Assembly: GCA_002392545.1 (NCBI GenBank) | Contig: DGHF01000198.1 | Span: forward strand, 1 to 7,310 | Direction: 5' to 3' | Length of the DNA: 7,310 bases | From: Ruminococcus sp. UBA3855 | GTDB lineage: Bacteria > Bacillota > Clostridia > Oscillospirales > Ruminococcaceae | Shown here: piece by piece, positions 1 through 5,775 of the stretch | How the letters are laid out: every line of letters begins with the position of its first letter | How positions within the stretch are numbered: position 1 is the first letter of the stretch | Notes under the pieces: model-generated | Told to the model about the DNA's origin: nothing | The model's database searches: none | The model's input: the letters and a program-made list of their open reading frames with translations, nothing else | Made by a program: the position numbers and the translations under genes

Positions 1-329
1 GCGATTCCAGCACCAGCCTGAACCGTGAACAGGTTCGGTTTCGCACTATCAGAAACATAGCAACCTTCTATTTCATCAATGGCAGAGTAACCATTTTCGG
101 GGGGGTTACTTGTGAGAATCAAAGCACAGCTATCAGAAAATACGGAGTAGGAAACACCTATTTCATTGAGCAGATTCGTTAAAATATCAACATAACCATT
201 CCGGTAAAGGTTGGAATCTGTCACAATCAATGCACGGCTTTTTTTCAGCTCATATTTTAATTCATTCAGCGCAACCGGAAGACAGCCTTTTTTGAAATAA
301 ACCTTGTCAGGAGTACGGAATTTTAACAT
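1..329 (-). CDS. Iron-dependent alcohol dehydrogenase, ADH-only paralogue of AdhE (partial, runs off left edge)
   Basis: The first 109 codons of a gene that continues beyond base 1. It starts at ATG 329-327, eight bases after an AAGGAG ribosome site (338-343 on the plus strand). The product opens MLKFRTPDKVYFKKGCLPVA and matches residues 462-527 of the neighbouring AdhE at about 62% identity (41 of 66, counted by eye), beginning exactly at a methionine at the AdhE domain junction. This predicts a stand-alone iron-dependent alcohol dehydrogenase acting on acetaldehyde or another short aldehyde with NAD(P)H, in the cytoplasm. The nucleotide-binding GGGS motif and the iron ligands lie outside the window, so activity cannot be judged. 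After residue 66 (VFSD) about 28 residues have no AdhE counterpart; similarity then weakly resumes (SAKPNLFTVQAGA against VEPDPTLLSAQKGA). The gap to adhE is 68 bases on the same strand, so co-transcription is likely. It could be a functional paralogue or a decaying partial duplicate. Confidence 0.8.
   Translation of the reverse strand, partial: MLKFRTPDKVYFKKGCLPVALNELKYELKKSRALIVTDSNLYRNGYVDILTNLLNEIGVSYSVFSDSCALILTSNPPENGYSAIDEIEGCYVSDSAKPNLFTVQAGAGI
46..139. repeat. 10-base direct repeat bounding an 84-base in-frame insertion
   Basis: The sequence CTATCAGAAA occurs at 46-55 and again at 130-139, exactly 84 bases (28 codons) apart. The repeats sit at the two places where the partial ADH protein reads FSDS and VSDS, that is, at the edges of the segment absent from AdhE. 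Between them lie a run of seven G (99-105) and a perfect 7-base inverted repeat, AGTAACC (86-92) with GGTTACT (104-110). The arrangement is what an insertion or recombination between short direct repeats would leave. The sequence shows the repeats; the event is inferred from comparison with one paralogue only. Confidence 0.55.
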
Positions 330-357
330 GATAAAATCTCCTTGTCTATCAGAGGTC

Positions 358-379
358 AGGCAAGGGAAAGCCCCTGCCT
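358..379. other. Stem-loop between adhE and the ADH-only paralogue
   Basis: AGGCAAGGG (358-366) pairs with CCCCTGCCT (371-379) around an AAAG loop: nine pairs with one A-C mismatch. On the plus strand it is followed by TTTTCTCT, which resembles a weak terminator, but no plus-strand gene arrives here. In the direction of adhE transcription no U-tract follows, so it is unlikely to be a strong adhE terminator. It could instead be an mRNA processing or 3'-end stabilising hairpin that sets unequal expression of adhE and the downstream gene. Confidence 0.4.
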
Positions 380-397
380 TTTCTCTGCAATTCAAAA

Positions 398-3049
398 TCA
401 GTCAAGCAGACCTTCCGGAACGTTGCCTTCACCGTAGTAGTTATTCAGGTACATTTCCTTGATTTCCTTAATGAGGGGGTATCTTGGGTTAGCACCTGTG
501 CACTGGTCGTCGAAAGCATCTTCAGACATCTGGTCAAGCTTTTCGAGGAAGACCTTTTCATCAACGCCGTATTCCTTGATAGTCTTCTTAATGCCGATAG
601 CTTCTTTCAGTTCTTCGAGTTTTGCAATGAAGTTTTCGAAAACTTCTTCATCATTTGCACCAGTCACACCGCAAGCCCTAGCGCATTCGCAGTAACGCTC
701 CAATGTGTGCGGATACTGATACTGTGAGAAAGTGCCCATCTTTCTCGGCTTTTCAGATGCATTATAACGCATCACGGAAGTGATAAGCAGTGCATTTGCG
801 ACACCATGGGGCAGGTGATGATATGCGCCCAGCTTATGTGCCATAGAGTGGCATACACCCAAGAATGCATTAGCGAAAGCCATACCAGCCATTGTGGAAG
901 CGGTTGCCATCTTCTCACGGGCATACACATTTGTGCCGTCGTTGTAAGCAGTCGGCAGGTACTGGAAAATTAACTGCATTGCACGGATAGCAAGACCATC
1001 TGTATAATCAGTTGCCATTACAGATGCATATGCTTCCAGAGCGTGAGTCATGGCATCAATACCGGATGCAGAGGTCAAGCCCTTCGGTGCGCTCATCATC
1101 AAATCAGTATCAATGATAGCCATATCAGGCAACAGTTCATAGTCAGCCAGCGGATACTTATGACCGGTTTCTTGGTCGGTGATAACTGCGAAAGGTGTTA
1201 CTTCCGAACCAGTACCGGAAGAAGTCGGAACAGCAATGAAATATGCCTTGTCGCCCATGTGCGGGAAGGTGTAAACTCTCTTACGAATGTCAATGAATCT
1301 CATTGCCATATCAAGGAAGTCAGCTTCCGGATGTTCATAAAGTACCCACATAATTTTACCAGCATCCATTGCAGAACCACCGCCGAGGGCAATAATGCAG
1401 TCAGGTTCAAACTTGCGCATAGCTTCTGCGCCCTTCTGTGCGGAAAGCAATGTCGGGTCGGGTTCAACGTCAGAGAATACTGTATAAGCAATTCCCATTT
1501 CAACGAGCTTGTCAGTGATAACCTTTGTGAAGCCGTTTTTATACAGGAAAGAGTCAGTTACTAAGAAGCATCTCTTCTTACCCATGACGTTCTTGAGTTC
1601 GTCCAGTGCAACAGGGAGACAGCCCTTCTTGAAGTAAACCTTTTCAGGTGTTCTGAACCAGAGCATATTTTCTCTTCTCTCTGCAACGGTCTTGATGTTA
1701 ATCAGGTGCTTGACACCTACGTTTTCAGAAACGGAGTTCCCGCCCCAAGAACCACAGCCCAATGTCAAAGAGGGTGGGAATTTGAAGTTATAGAGGTCGC
1801 CGATACCACCCAGAGAAGAGGGAGTATTAACTAAAATTCTGCAAGTCTTCATCTTGTCAGAGAACTTCATGAGCTTTTCTCTGCCTTCCTTGCTGTTGTT
1901 GTCAATCCACAAAGAAGAAGTATGACCGAGACCGCCGGCATTTCTCAGAAGTTCATCAGCCATCTGCATAGCCTGTTCAAAAGATTCAGCCTTGTACATA
2001 CCGAGAATGGTAGTCAGTTTTTCATGAGCGAAAGCTTCTTCCACGCCTGTGCTTGTTGCTTCGCCGATGATAACTTTCACATCATCCGGAATGTCGAAAC
2101 CAGCCATTTTTGCAATGGTGACAGGTCTCTGACCAACAATTTTCGCATTCAGTGCGCCATTGATTAACATAGTATTGCGAATCTTGTCTTTTTCTTCATC
2201 ATTCAGGAAATAGCAGCCTCTCTTGATGAGTTCCGCCTTGACAGCATCATACACATCAGCGACAGCAATAATGGTCTGTTCTGTTGCACAAATCATACCA
2301 TTGTCGAAAGTCTTGGAATGGATGATAGAATTGACCGCATTGATAATATCTGCGGAACTGTCAATGACTGCGGATGCATTACCAGCACCAACGCCCAGAG
2401 CCGGAGTACCGGAAGAATATGCAGCTTTTACCATACCAGGGCCACCAGTCGCCAGAATAATATCTGCTTCCTTCATGATGGCATTTGTCATCTCCAGAGA
2501 CGGCACATCAATCCAGCCGATAATTCCCTCCGGTGCGCCGGCCTTCACAGCGGCTTCCAGTACAATTTTAGCAGCTGCAATGGTGCATCCCTTTGCTCTC
2601 GGGTGAGGGGAAATAATAATGCCGTTTCTTGTTTTCAGTGCAAGCAGGCACTTGAAAATAGCAGTGGATGTGGGGTTTGTGGTGGGGATAACAGCGGCAA
2701 TGACACCGATTGGCTCGGCAATCTTTGTGACACCAAATTCCTTGTCTTCCTCCAGAACACCGCAAGTTTTCACGTTCTTATAAGCATTGTAAATATGCTC
2801 AGCGGCATAGTTATTCTTGATAACCTTATCTTCTACAATGCCCATGCCAGTTTCAGCGACAGCCTGCTTTGCAAGCGGAATTCTCGCATGATTGGCAGCG
2901 ATTGCCGCAGCTCTGAAAATTGCATCTACCTGCTCTTGTGTGTAAGTGGCAAACTTTGCCTGTGCTTCACGAATCTGCTGAAGTCTTACTTCCAGAGATT
3001 CCATGCCGTCCACAATATCAACAGCAGTGTTGTTATTTGCTTCGCTCAT
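398..3049 (-). CDS. adhE: Bifunctional acetaldehyde-CoA/alcohol dehydrogenase AdhE
   Basis: At 883 residues this is full length for AdhE, which reduces acetyl-CoA to acetaldehyde and then ethanol with two NADH, regenerating NAD+ during fermentation. In characterised relatives it forms cytoplasmic spirosome filaments. The N-terminal aldehyde dehydrogenase domain (about 15-445) has the TGGPGMVKAAYSSGTPA stretch (201-217) and the catalytic cysteine C254 in FDNGMICATEQ. The C-terminal iron-dependent alcohol dehydrogenase domain (about 462-870) has the nucleotide-binding GGGSAMD (556-562) and all four expected iron ligands: D665 and H669 in SGIDAMTHALEAY, H734 in GVCHSMAHKLG and H748 in HGVANAL. 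No catalytic residue is missing and there is no frameshift. The ATG at 3049-3047 is supported by AGGAGAG (3058-3064 on the plus strand), eight bases away. Two minus-strand promoters lie upstream. The ADH-only paralogue follows after 68 bases. Identification is near certain; direction in vivo (ethanol production) is inferred from the family. Confidence 0.97.
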   Translation of the reverse strand: MSEANNNTAVDIVDGMESLEVRLQQIREAQAKFATYTQEQVDAIFRAAAIAANHARIPLAKQAVAETGMGIVEDKVIKNNYAAEHIYNAYKNVKTCGVLEEDKEFGVTKIAEPIGVIAAVIPTTNPTSTAIFKCLLALKTRNGIIISPHPRAKGCTIAAAKIVLEAAVKAGAPEGIIGWIDVPSLEMTNAIMKEADIILATGGPGMVKAAYSSGTPALGVGAGNASAVIDSSADIINAVNSIIHSKTFDNGMICATEQTIIAVADVYDAVKAELIKRGCYFLNDEEKDKIRNTMLINGALNAKIVGQRPVTIAKMAGFDIPDDVKVIIGEATSTGVEEAFAHEKLTTILGMYKAESFEQAMQMADELLRNAGGLGHTSSLWIDNNSKEGREKLMKFSDKMKTCRILVNTPSSLGGIGDLYNFKFPPSLTLGCGSWGGNSVSENVGVKHLINIKTVAERRENMLWFRTPEKVYFKKGCLPVALDELKNVMGKKRCFLVTDSFLYKNGFTKVITDKLVEMGIAYTVFSDVEPDPTLLSAQKGAEAMRKFEPDCIIALGGGSAMDAGKIMWVLYEHPEADFLDMAMRFIDIRKRVYTFPHMGDKAYFIAVPTSSGTGSEVTPFAVITDQETGHKYPLADYELLPDMAIIDTDLMMSAPKGLTSASGIDAMTHALEAYASVMATDYTDGLAIRAMQLIFQYLPTAYNDGTNVYAREKMATASTMAGMAFANAFLGVCHSMAHKLGAYHHLPHGVANALLITSVMRYNASEKPRKMGTFSQYQYPHTLERYCECARACGVTGANDEEVFENFIAKLEELKEAIGIKKTIKEYGVDEKVFLEKLDQMSEDAFDDQCTGANPRYPLIKEIKEMYLNNYYGEGNVPEGLLD

Positions 3050-3105
3050 AAATGAAACTCTCCTATCTCACATATTTGTTGAATGACCTGTCATCGTTTG
3101 ACTGT

Positions 3106-3124
3106 GGCAGGGGTTTTCTCTGCC
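3106..3124 (-). other. 5'-leader hairpin of adhE mRNA
   Basis: On the minus strand GGCAG (3124-3120) pairs with CTGCC (3110-3106) around a 9-base loop. It would lie about 3 bases from the 5' end of a transcript from the proximal adhE promoter, a position where hairpins often protect mRNA from decay. Read on the plus strand, GGCAGGGGTTTTCTCTGCC closely resembles the minus-strand reading of the hairpin at 358-379, so adhE is flanked by inverted, near-identical copies of a small motif. The role is inferred only. Confidence 0.35.
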
Positions 3125-3133
3125 TGTAATTTT

Positions 3134-3162
3134 ATTCTACCACATTGTTATTTTTTTGTCAA
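3134..3162 (-). promoter_or_regulatory. Proximal sigma-A promoter of adhE
   Basis: Read on the minus strand: a perfect -35 TTGACA (3162-3157), a 17-base spacer, and -10 TAGAAT (3139-3134), one base from consensus, preceded by TGTGG. Transcription should start near 3127, giving a leader of about 78 bases. Spacing and match make this the likely main adhE promoter. Confidence 0.8.
3145..3162. promoter_or_regulatory. Candidate Rex-type redox operator overlapping the adhE promoter
   Basis: The 18-base stretch TTGTTATTTTTTTGTCAA fits the clostridial Rex operator TTGTTAA-N4-TTAACAA at 11 of 14 defined positions. It covers the -35 and much of the spacer of the proximal promoter, where a repressor would block polymerase. 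Rex (NADH/NAD+ sensing) repression of adhE is well established in Clostridia and other Firmicutes. The match is imperfect, the region is AT-rich and part of the match is the -35 itself, so this is tentative. Confidence 0.3.
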
Positions 3163-3165
3163 TGG

Positions 3166-3177
3166 TTTTCCGGAAAA
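3166..3177. promoter_or_regulatory. Perfect 12-base palindrome next to the adhE -35 element
   Basis: TTTTCCGGAAAA is a perfect palindrome ending three bases upstream (in the minus-strand sense) of the -35 hexamer of the proximal adhE promoter. A site there could bind a dimeric regulator or act as an upstream element. I cannot assign a regulator. Confidence 0.4.
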
Positions 3178-3319
3178 TCTTCAAACTTAATTTTTCAAAA
3201 AAATGTTCCTGAATTTGTACACTATTCACAATGTAACCCAAAAATGCAGAATAAAAGCCATTTTTCACGGATTTGTAGAATCACACATGAAAATCCCCCA
3301 TTCCGGTCAGTCTTTTATT

Positions 3320-3349
3320 ATTATAGCACAAAAATTTCCGAACTGTCAA
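3320..3349 (-). promoter_or_regulatory. Distal consensus sigma-A promoter reading toward adhE
   Basis: On the minus strand a perfect -35 TTGACA (3349-3344) and a perfect -10 TATAAT (3325-3320) are separated by 18 bases. Transcription would start near 3313, leaving a leader of about 263 bases before the adhE start codon. It may be a second adhE promoter, or it may drive a short untranslated RNA ending before the proximal promoter. Confidence 0.75.
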
Positions 3350-3383
3350 GAAAATTGCATAGGTAAACAGAGAACACTTTGAT

Positions 3384-3422
3384 TTTACAAAATATTCATA
3401 TTTCATTAACAAATTGTTCATA
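3384..3422 (+). promoter_or_regulatory. Four-repeat PhoP-box array upstream of the response-regulator gene
   Basis: TTTACA (3384-3389), TTCATA (3395-3400), TTAACA (3406-3411) and TTCATA (3417-3422) each fit the PhoP-box consensus TT(A/C/T)A(C/T)A and are spaced exactly 11 bases start to start, one helical turn. The array ends 20 bases before the -10 element and its last unit falls at the -35 position, the geometry of PhoP-activated promoters in Bacillus. In reverse the repeats read TGTAAA and TGTTAA, so the related WalR box (TGTWAH-N5-TGTWAH) is a partial alternative. Autoregulation by the adjacent OmpR-family regulator is the likely meaning. Confidence 0.6.
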
Positions 3423-3442
3423 TAATTTGTGGATAAATCATG

Positions 3443-3448
3443 TATAAT
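3443..3448 (+). promoter_or_regulatory. -10 element of the response-regulator/kinase/protease operon
   Basis: TATAAT preceded directly by TG. No good -35 hexamer lies 16-18 bases upstream, and that position is occupied by the last PhoP-box unit, so the promoter probably needs an activator. Transcription would start near 3455, about 80 bases before the start codon. A second TATAAT at 3421-3426 is an alternative -10 with an equally poor -35. Confidence 0.55.
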
Positions 3449-3460
3449 TATTATGAGTAT

Positions 3461-3486
3461 CTTTCACTATTTTTACATTGTGAAGG
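3461..3486 (+). other. Small hairpin in the leader of the response-regulator mRNA
   Basis: CTTTCAC (3461-3467) pairs with GTGAAGG (3480-3486), six Watson-Crick pairs and one G-U, around a 12-base loop just after the predicted transcription start. No U-tract follows, so it is not a terminator. Confidence 0.25.
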
Positions 3487-3536
3487 ACTGAATTGGTTTT
3501 TCTGCTGAATGAGCCAAATGAAAGGGGTCGTTTATT

Positions 3537-4235
3537 ATGGCATTTGATAAAATATTAGTTGTTGATGATGACCAGAACATCTGCGATTTGCTCCGGTTAT
3601 ATCTGGAAGATGCAGGGTATTCCGTGATTATCTCGAATGACGGAAAAGAGGCAGTCAATAAGTTCAAGGCATTGAAGCCGGACATTGTACTGCTGGATTA
3701 TATGCTTCCCTCTCTGGATGGTCGTGGAGTATGCAAGGAAATCCGCAAAGATTCTGATGTACCAATTATTATGATTTCCGCAAAGAGTGAAACCACTGAC
3801 AAGGTTGTGGGGCTGGAACTGGGTGCAGATGATTACATTGCAAAGCCCTTTGACCCTCGTGAAGTCATTGCAAGAATCCGTGCTGTTTCCAGAAGAATGG
3901 GCGTTGCCACAACAGAACAGGAAGTCAATCAGGAAGTCCGCTATGATGGGTTAGTTGTCAATAAGACACGCTATGAACTGCGTGTGAACGGAAAGGTTCT
4001 TGACACACCGCCCAAGGAATTGGAACTGCTGTATTATCTGGCATCCAATCCCAATCATGTTTATACCCGTGACCAGCTTCTTGACGAAGTGTGGGGCTTT
4101 GAGTATTACGGCGATTCCAGAACCATTGATGTCCATGTCAAAAGACTGCGTGAGAAACTGGCGGACGTATCACCCCACTGGGCATTGAAGACCGTCTGGG
4201 GCGTGGGCTATAAATTCGAGGCAGATGAAGAATAA
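3537..4235 (+). CDS. OmpR/PhoB-family response regulator
   Basis: A 232-residue two-domain transcription factor of standard length. The receiver domain (about 4-118) has the acidic pair D10-D11, the phosphoacceptor D54 in LLDYMLP, the switch residue S81 and the conserved K103 in KPF. The winged-helix DNA-binding domain (about 133-228) carries the typical TRDQLLDEVWGFEYYGDSRT and VWGVGY stretches. Phosphorylation by the kinase encoded three bases downstream should promote dimer binding to direct repeats. The ATG is set by AAAGGGG (3521-3527), nine bases upstream. The PhoP-box array and kinase/HtrA context suggest a PhoP- or WalR-like role (envelope or phosphate stress), but sequence alone does not separate these OmpR subgroups, so no symbol is given. 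Confidence 0.95.
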   Translation: MAFDKILVVDDDQNICDLLRLYLEDAGYSVIISNDGKEAVNKFKALKPDIVLLDYMLPSLDGRGVCKEIRKDSDVPIIMISAKSETTDKVVGLELGADDYIAKPFDPREVIARIRAVSRRMGVATTEQEVNQEVRYDGLVVNKTRYELRVNGKVLDTPPKELELLYYLASNPNHVYTRDQLLDEVWGFEYYGDSRTIDVHVKRLREKLADVSPHWALKTVWGVGYKFEADEE

Positions 4236-4238
4236 TCT

Positions 4239-5759
4239 ATGAAATCAAAACAGAAGAAAAACAACAGCCTTTCACAGGGATACCTGAAATTATCGGGGCT
4301 GTTGTTGTTTACTGGTATCCTGATTACAGGGGTTGTCATGGTTTGCAGTGCAGTGACTTCTTTCGCAGACACCGAAAAAAATGCACTCCGTCAAAGCTGT
4401 GAAACGCTGGCTTCCAATATTTCCGCCACCTATACCCATCAAAAAGATACACCCGAGGGCGAAGAATGGCGGAATTTCGATTTTGATGCTGTTCGGGAAC
4501 TAATGCAGACGACCAAAAAGGAATGTAATTTACACGGGCTGATTCTCTATGAAAAAGGCGGTGGTATGATTTACGGTACTTATTCTGAAAGTGAAGTTCC
4601 TTATCTTGCCACTCCGGCGGTCAGGGCGCATTTAGTGACGGATGATTACAGCGAAATCGGGTATTATACCAATGATGCAGTTGACCCGCAGTTATGCTGT
4701 GTGATTCCTTTTTCTTTGGAAGAAAATAAAATTTCTACTGATACGAGCACTGACAATCCCGAAGAACAGGAAATGCAGGAAACAGTCAGATTGCAGTTTT
4801 ACCTTGGGGCGGTGACGGATGCAAGTTCCCTGACAGATTACACCATCATGCTGGTGAGAAATCTGGTGGTTTGTCTGCTGATTTCGATTCTGGTATTTAT
4901 GGTATTATTCCGGTTAGGTGCAGGACAGCTTGACAAGCAGTTTGAAGAAATTACGCAGGTCGCCGGACAGTATGCAGAGGGGGAATTTTCCGCCCGTGTC
5001 TCTCTTCCCGAACAGGCTTCGCTGTATGCTTTGGGGTGTACTTTGAACCGGATGGCGGAATTTATCGAACAGAACGAAAACACAAGGCGGAATTTCGTGG
5101 CGAATGTCTCCCATGAACTGCGTACCCCTATGACGACAATCGGCGGATTTGCGGACGGCATTCTTGACGGCACAATCCCACCGGAACAGCATAAAAAATA
5201 CATCAAAATTATTGATGATGAAATTCACCGCCTGAAAACGCTGGTCAATTCTATGCTGAACCTCACAAAATTTGAATCTGGTGAAATGCAGATAAGATTT
5301 GAAAATCTGGACATTGCACAGCTGTTAATCCGAACGGTATTGATGTTCGAAAAGCGTATCACCAATAAAAATGTTGATGTAGAGGGGCTGGAAGATATTT
5401 CCCTGATGGTGAAAGCCGATAAGGATTTAATGTTTCAAGTATTATACAATTTGATTGAAAATGCTGTCAAATTCGTGAACGAAGGCGGAATTATCAGCTT
5501 TTCCGTTCATGAAGAAAACGGAAAAGCTTACATCATGGTGAAAAATACCGGTGAGGGACTTGCGGACAACGAACTCCCGAAAATTTTTGACCGCTTCTAC
5601 AAAACCGATACTTCACGCAGTCAGGATAAAACTGGTCTTGGGCTTGGTCTTTCCATTGCAAGAAAAATTGTACACCTGCATGGCGGACATATCGTTGTAA
5701 AGAGTGTCAAGGGCGAATATACCGCTTTTGAAGTGCAGATTCCTGTCAATGGCGCATAA
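4239..5759 (+). CDS. Membrane sensor histidine kinase (HAMP-HisKA-HATPase)
   Basis: 506 residues, the cognate kinase of the regulator upstream. Order: cytoplasmic tail, membrane segment 1 (about 19-41), extracytoplasmic domain (about 42-201), membrane segment 2 (about 203-225), HAMP (about 226-278), dimerisation domain with phosphoacceptor H292 in FVANVSHELRTPMTT, then the ATP-binding domain with N-box NLIENAVKF (404-412), G1 box NTGEG (436-440), F-box FDRFYK (450-455) and G2 box TGLGLGLSIA (465-474). The G1 box has N in place of the usual D. The sensor domain pattern (LHGLILYEKGGGMIYG) is suggestive of a Cache-like fold, with an acidic Ser/Thr-rich stretch (161-181). There is no PAS domain between HAMP and HisKA, unlike WalK. 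The start lies three bases after the regulator stop without a strong ribosome site of its own, implying translational coupling. The ligand is unknown. Confidence 0.93.
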   Translation: MKSKQKKNNSLSQGYLKLSGLLLFTGILITGVVMVCSAVTSFADTEKNALRQSCETLASNISATYTHQKDTPEGEEWRNFDFDAVRELMQTTKKECNLHGLILYEKGGGMIYGTYSESEVPYLATPAVRAHLVTDDYSEIGYYTNDAVDPQLCCVIPFSLEENKISTDTSTDNPEEQEMQETVRLQFYLGAVTDASSLTDYTIMLVRNLVVCLLISILVFMVLFRLGAGQLDKQFEEITQVAGQYAEGEFSARVSLPEQASLYALGCTLNRMAEFIEQNENTRRNFVANVSHELRTPMTTIGGFADGILDGTIPPEQHKKYIKIIDDEIHRLKTLVNSMLNLTKFESGEMQIRFENLDIAQLLIRTVLMFEKRITNKNVDVEGLEDISLMVKADKDLMFQVLYNLIENAVKFVNEGGIISFSVHEENGKAYIMVKNTGEGLADNELPKIFDRFYKTDTSRSQDKTGLGLGLSIARKIVHLHGGHIVVKSVKGEYTAFEVQIPVNGA

Positions 5760-5764
5760 GGAGG
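5760..5764 (+). promoter_or_regulatory. Ribosome binding site that sets the protease start
   Basis: GGAGG overlaps the end of the kinase gene and sits 11 bases before ATG 5776. It favours that start over an in-frame GTG at 5704 inside the kinase gene, which would add 24 residues unlike the rest of the protein. Confidence 0.75.
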
Positions 5765-5775
5765 AACTGAAATTT

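Larger units (their letters stand above)
3050..3536. other. 487-base divergent intergenic control region
   Basis: No convincing gene lies here; the only open frame (3145-3366, plus) starts at TTG inside the adhE promoter spacer, has no ribosome site and no recognisable product. The region holds two promoters for adhE on the minus strand, the promoter and PhoP-box array for the response regulator on the plus strand, and several short inverted repeats listed separately. A transcript from the distal adhE promoter would have a leader of about 260 bases. That leader can form weak hairpins: GGATTT (3269-3274) with AAATCC (3291-3296), and AAAAATG (3240-3246) with CATTTTT (3259-3265). I do not recognise a known riboswitch or T-box. 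Confidence 0.7.

Noticed and set aside
358..382. Strong intrinsic terminator of adhE
   Set aside because: The hairpin lacks a U-tract in the direction of adhE transcription; the T-run lies on the opposite strand, so readthrough into the ADH paralogue is expected.
2318..3055. Plus-strand open frame of 245 codons antisense to adhE
   Set aside because: Fully inside the opposite strand of a securely identified gene, with cysteine/histidine-rich meaningless composition; a shadow of adhE codon usage.
3217..3237. Rex operator in the TTGTGAATAGTGTACAA region (minus strand)
   Set aside because: Only the outer TTGT/ACAA bases are symmetrical and the total length is 17 rather than 18; the match is too weak.
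3050..3312. Riboswitch or T-box in the long adhE leader
   Set aside because: Only short AT-rich hairpins are visible, with no conserved core motif I recognise and no clear terminator/antiterminator pair.
3145..3366. Possible plus-strand small protein of 73 codons in the intergenic region
   Set aside because: Starts at TTG within the adhE promoter spacer, lacks a ribosome site, has no recognisable sequence, and overlaps both adhE promoters; chance open frame in AT-rich DNA.
3406..3420. Rex operator in TTAACAAATTGTTCA
   Set aside because: The half-sites are in the reverse order and one base apart, unlike TTGTTAA-N4-TTAACAA; the bases are better explained as PhoP-box units.
5704..5775. Longer start for the HtrA-like protease at GTG 5704
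   Set aside because: It would overlap the kinase gene by 56 bases and has no ribosome site; ATG 5776 follows GGAGG and begins a composition consistent with the rest of the tail.
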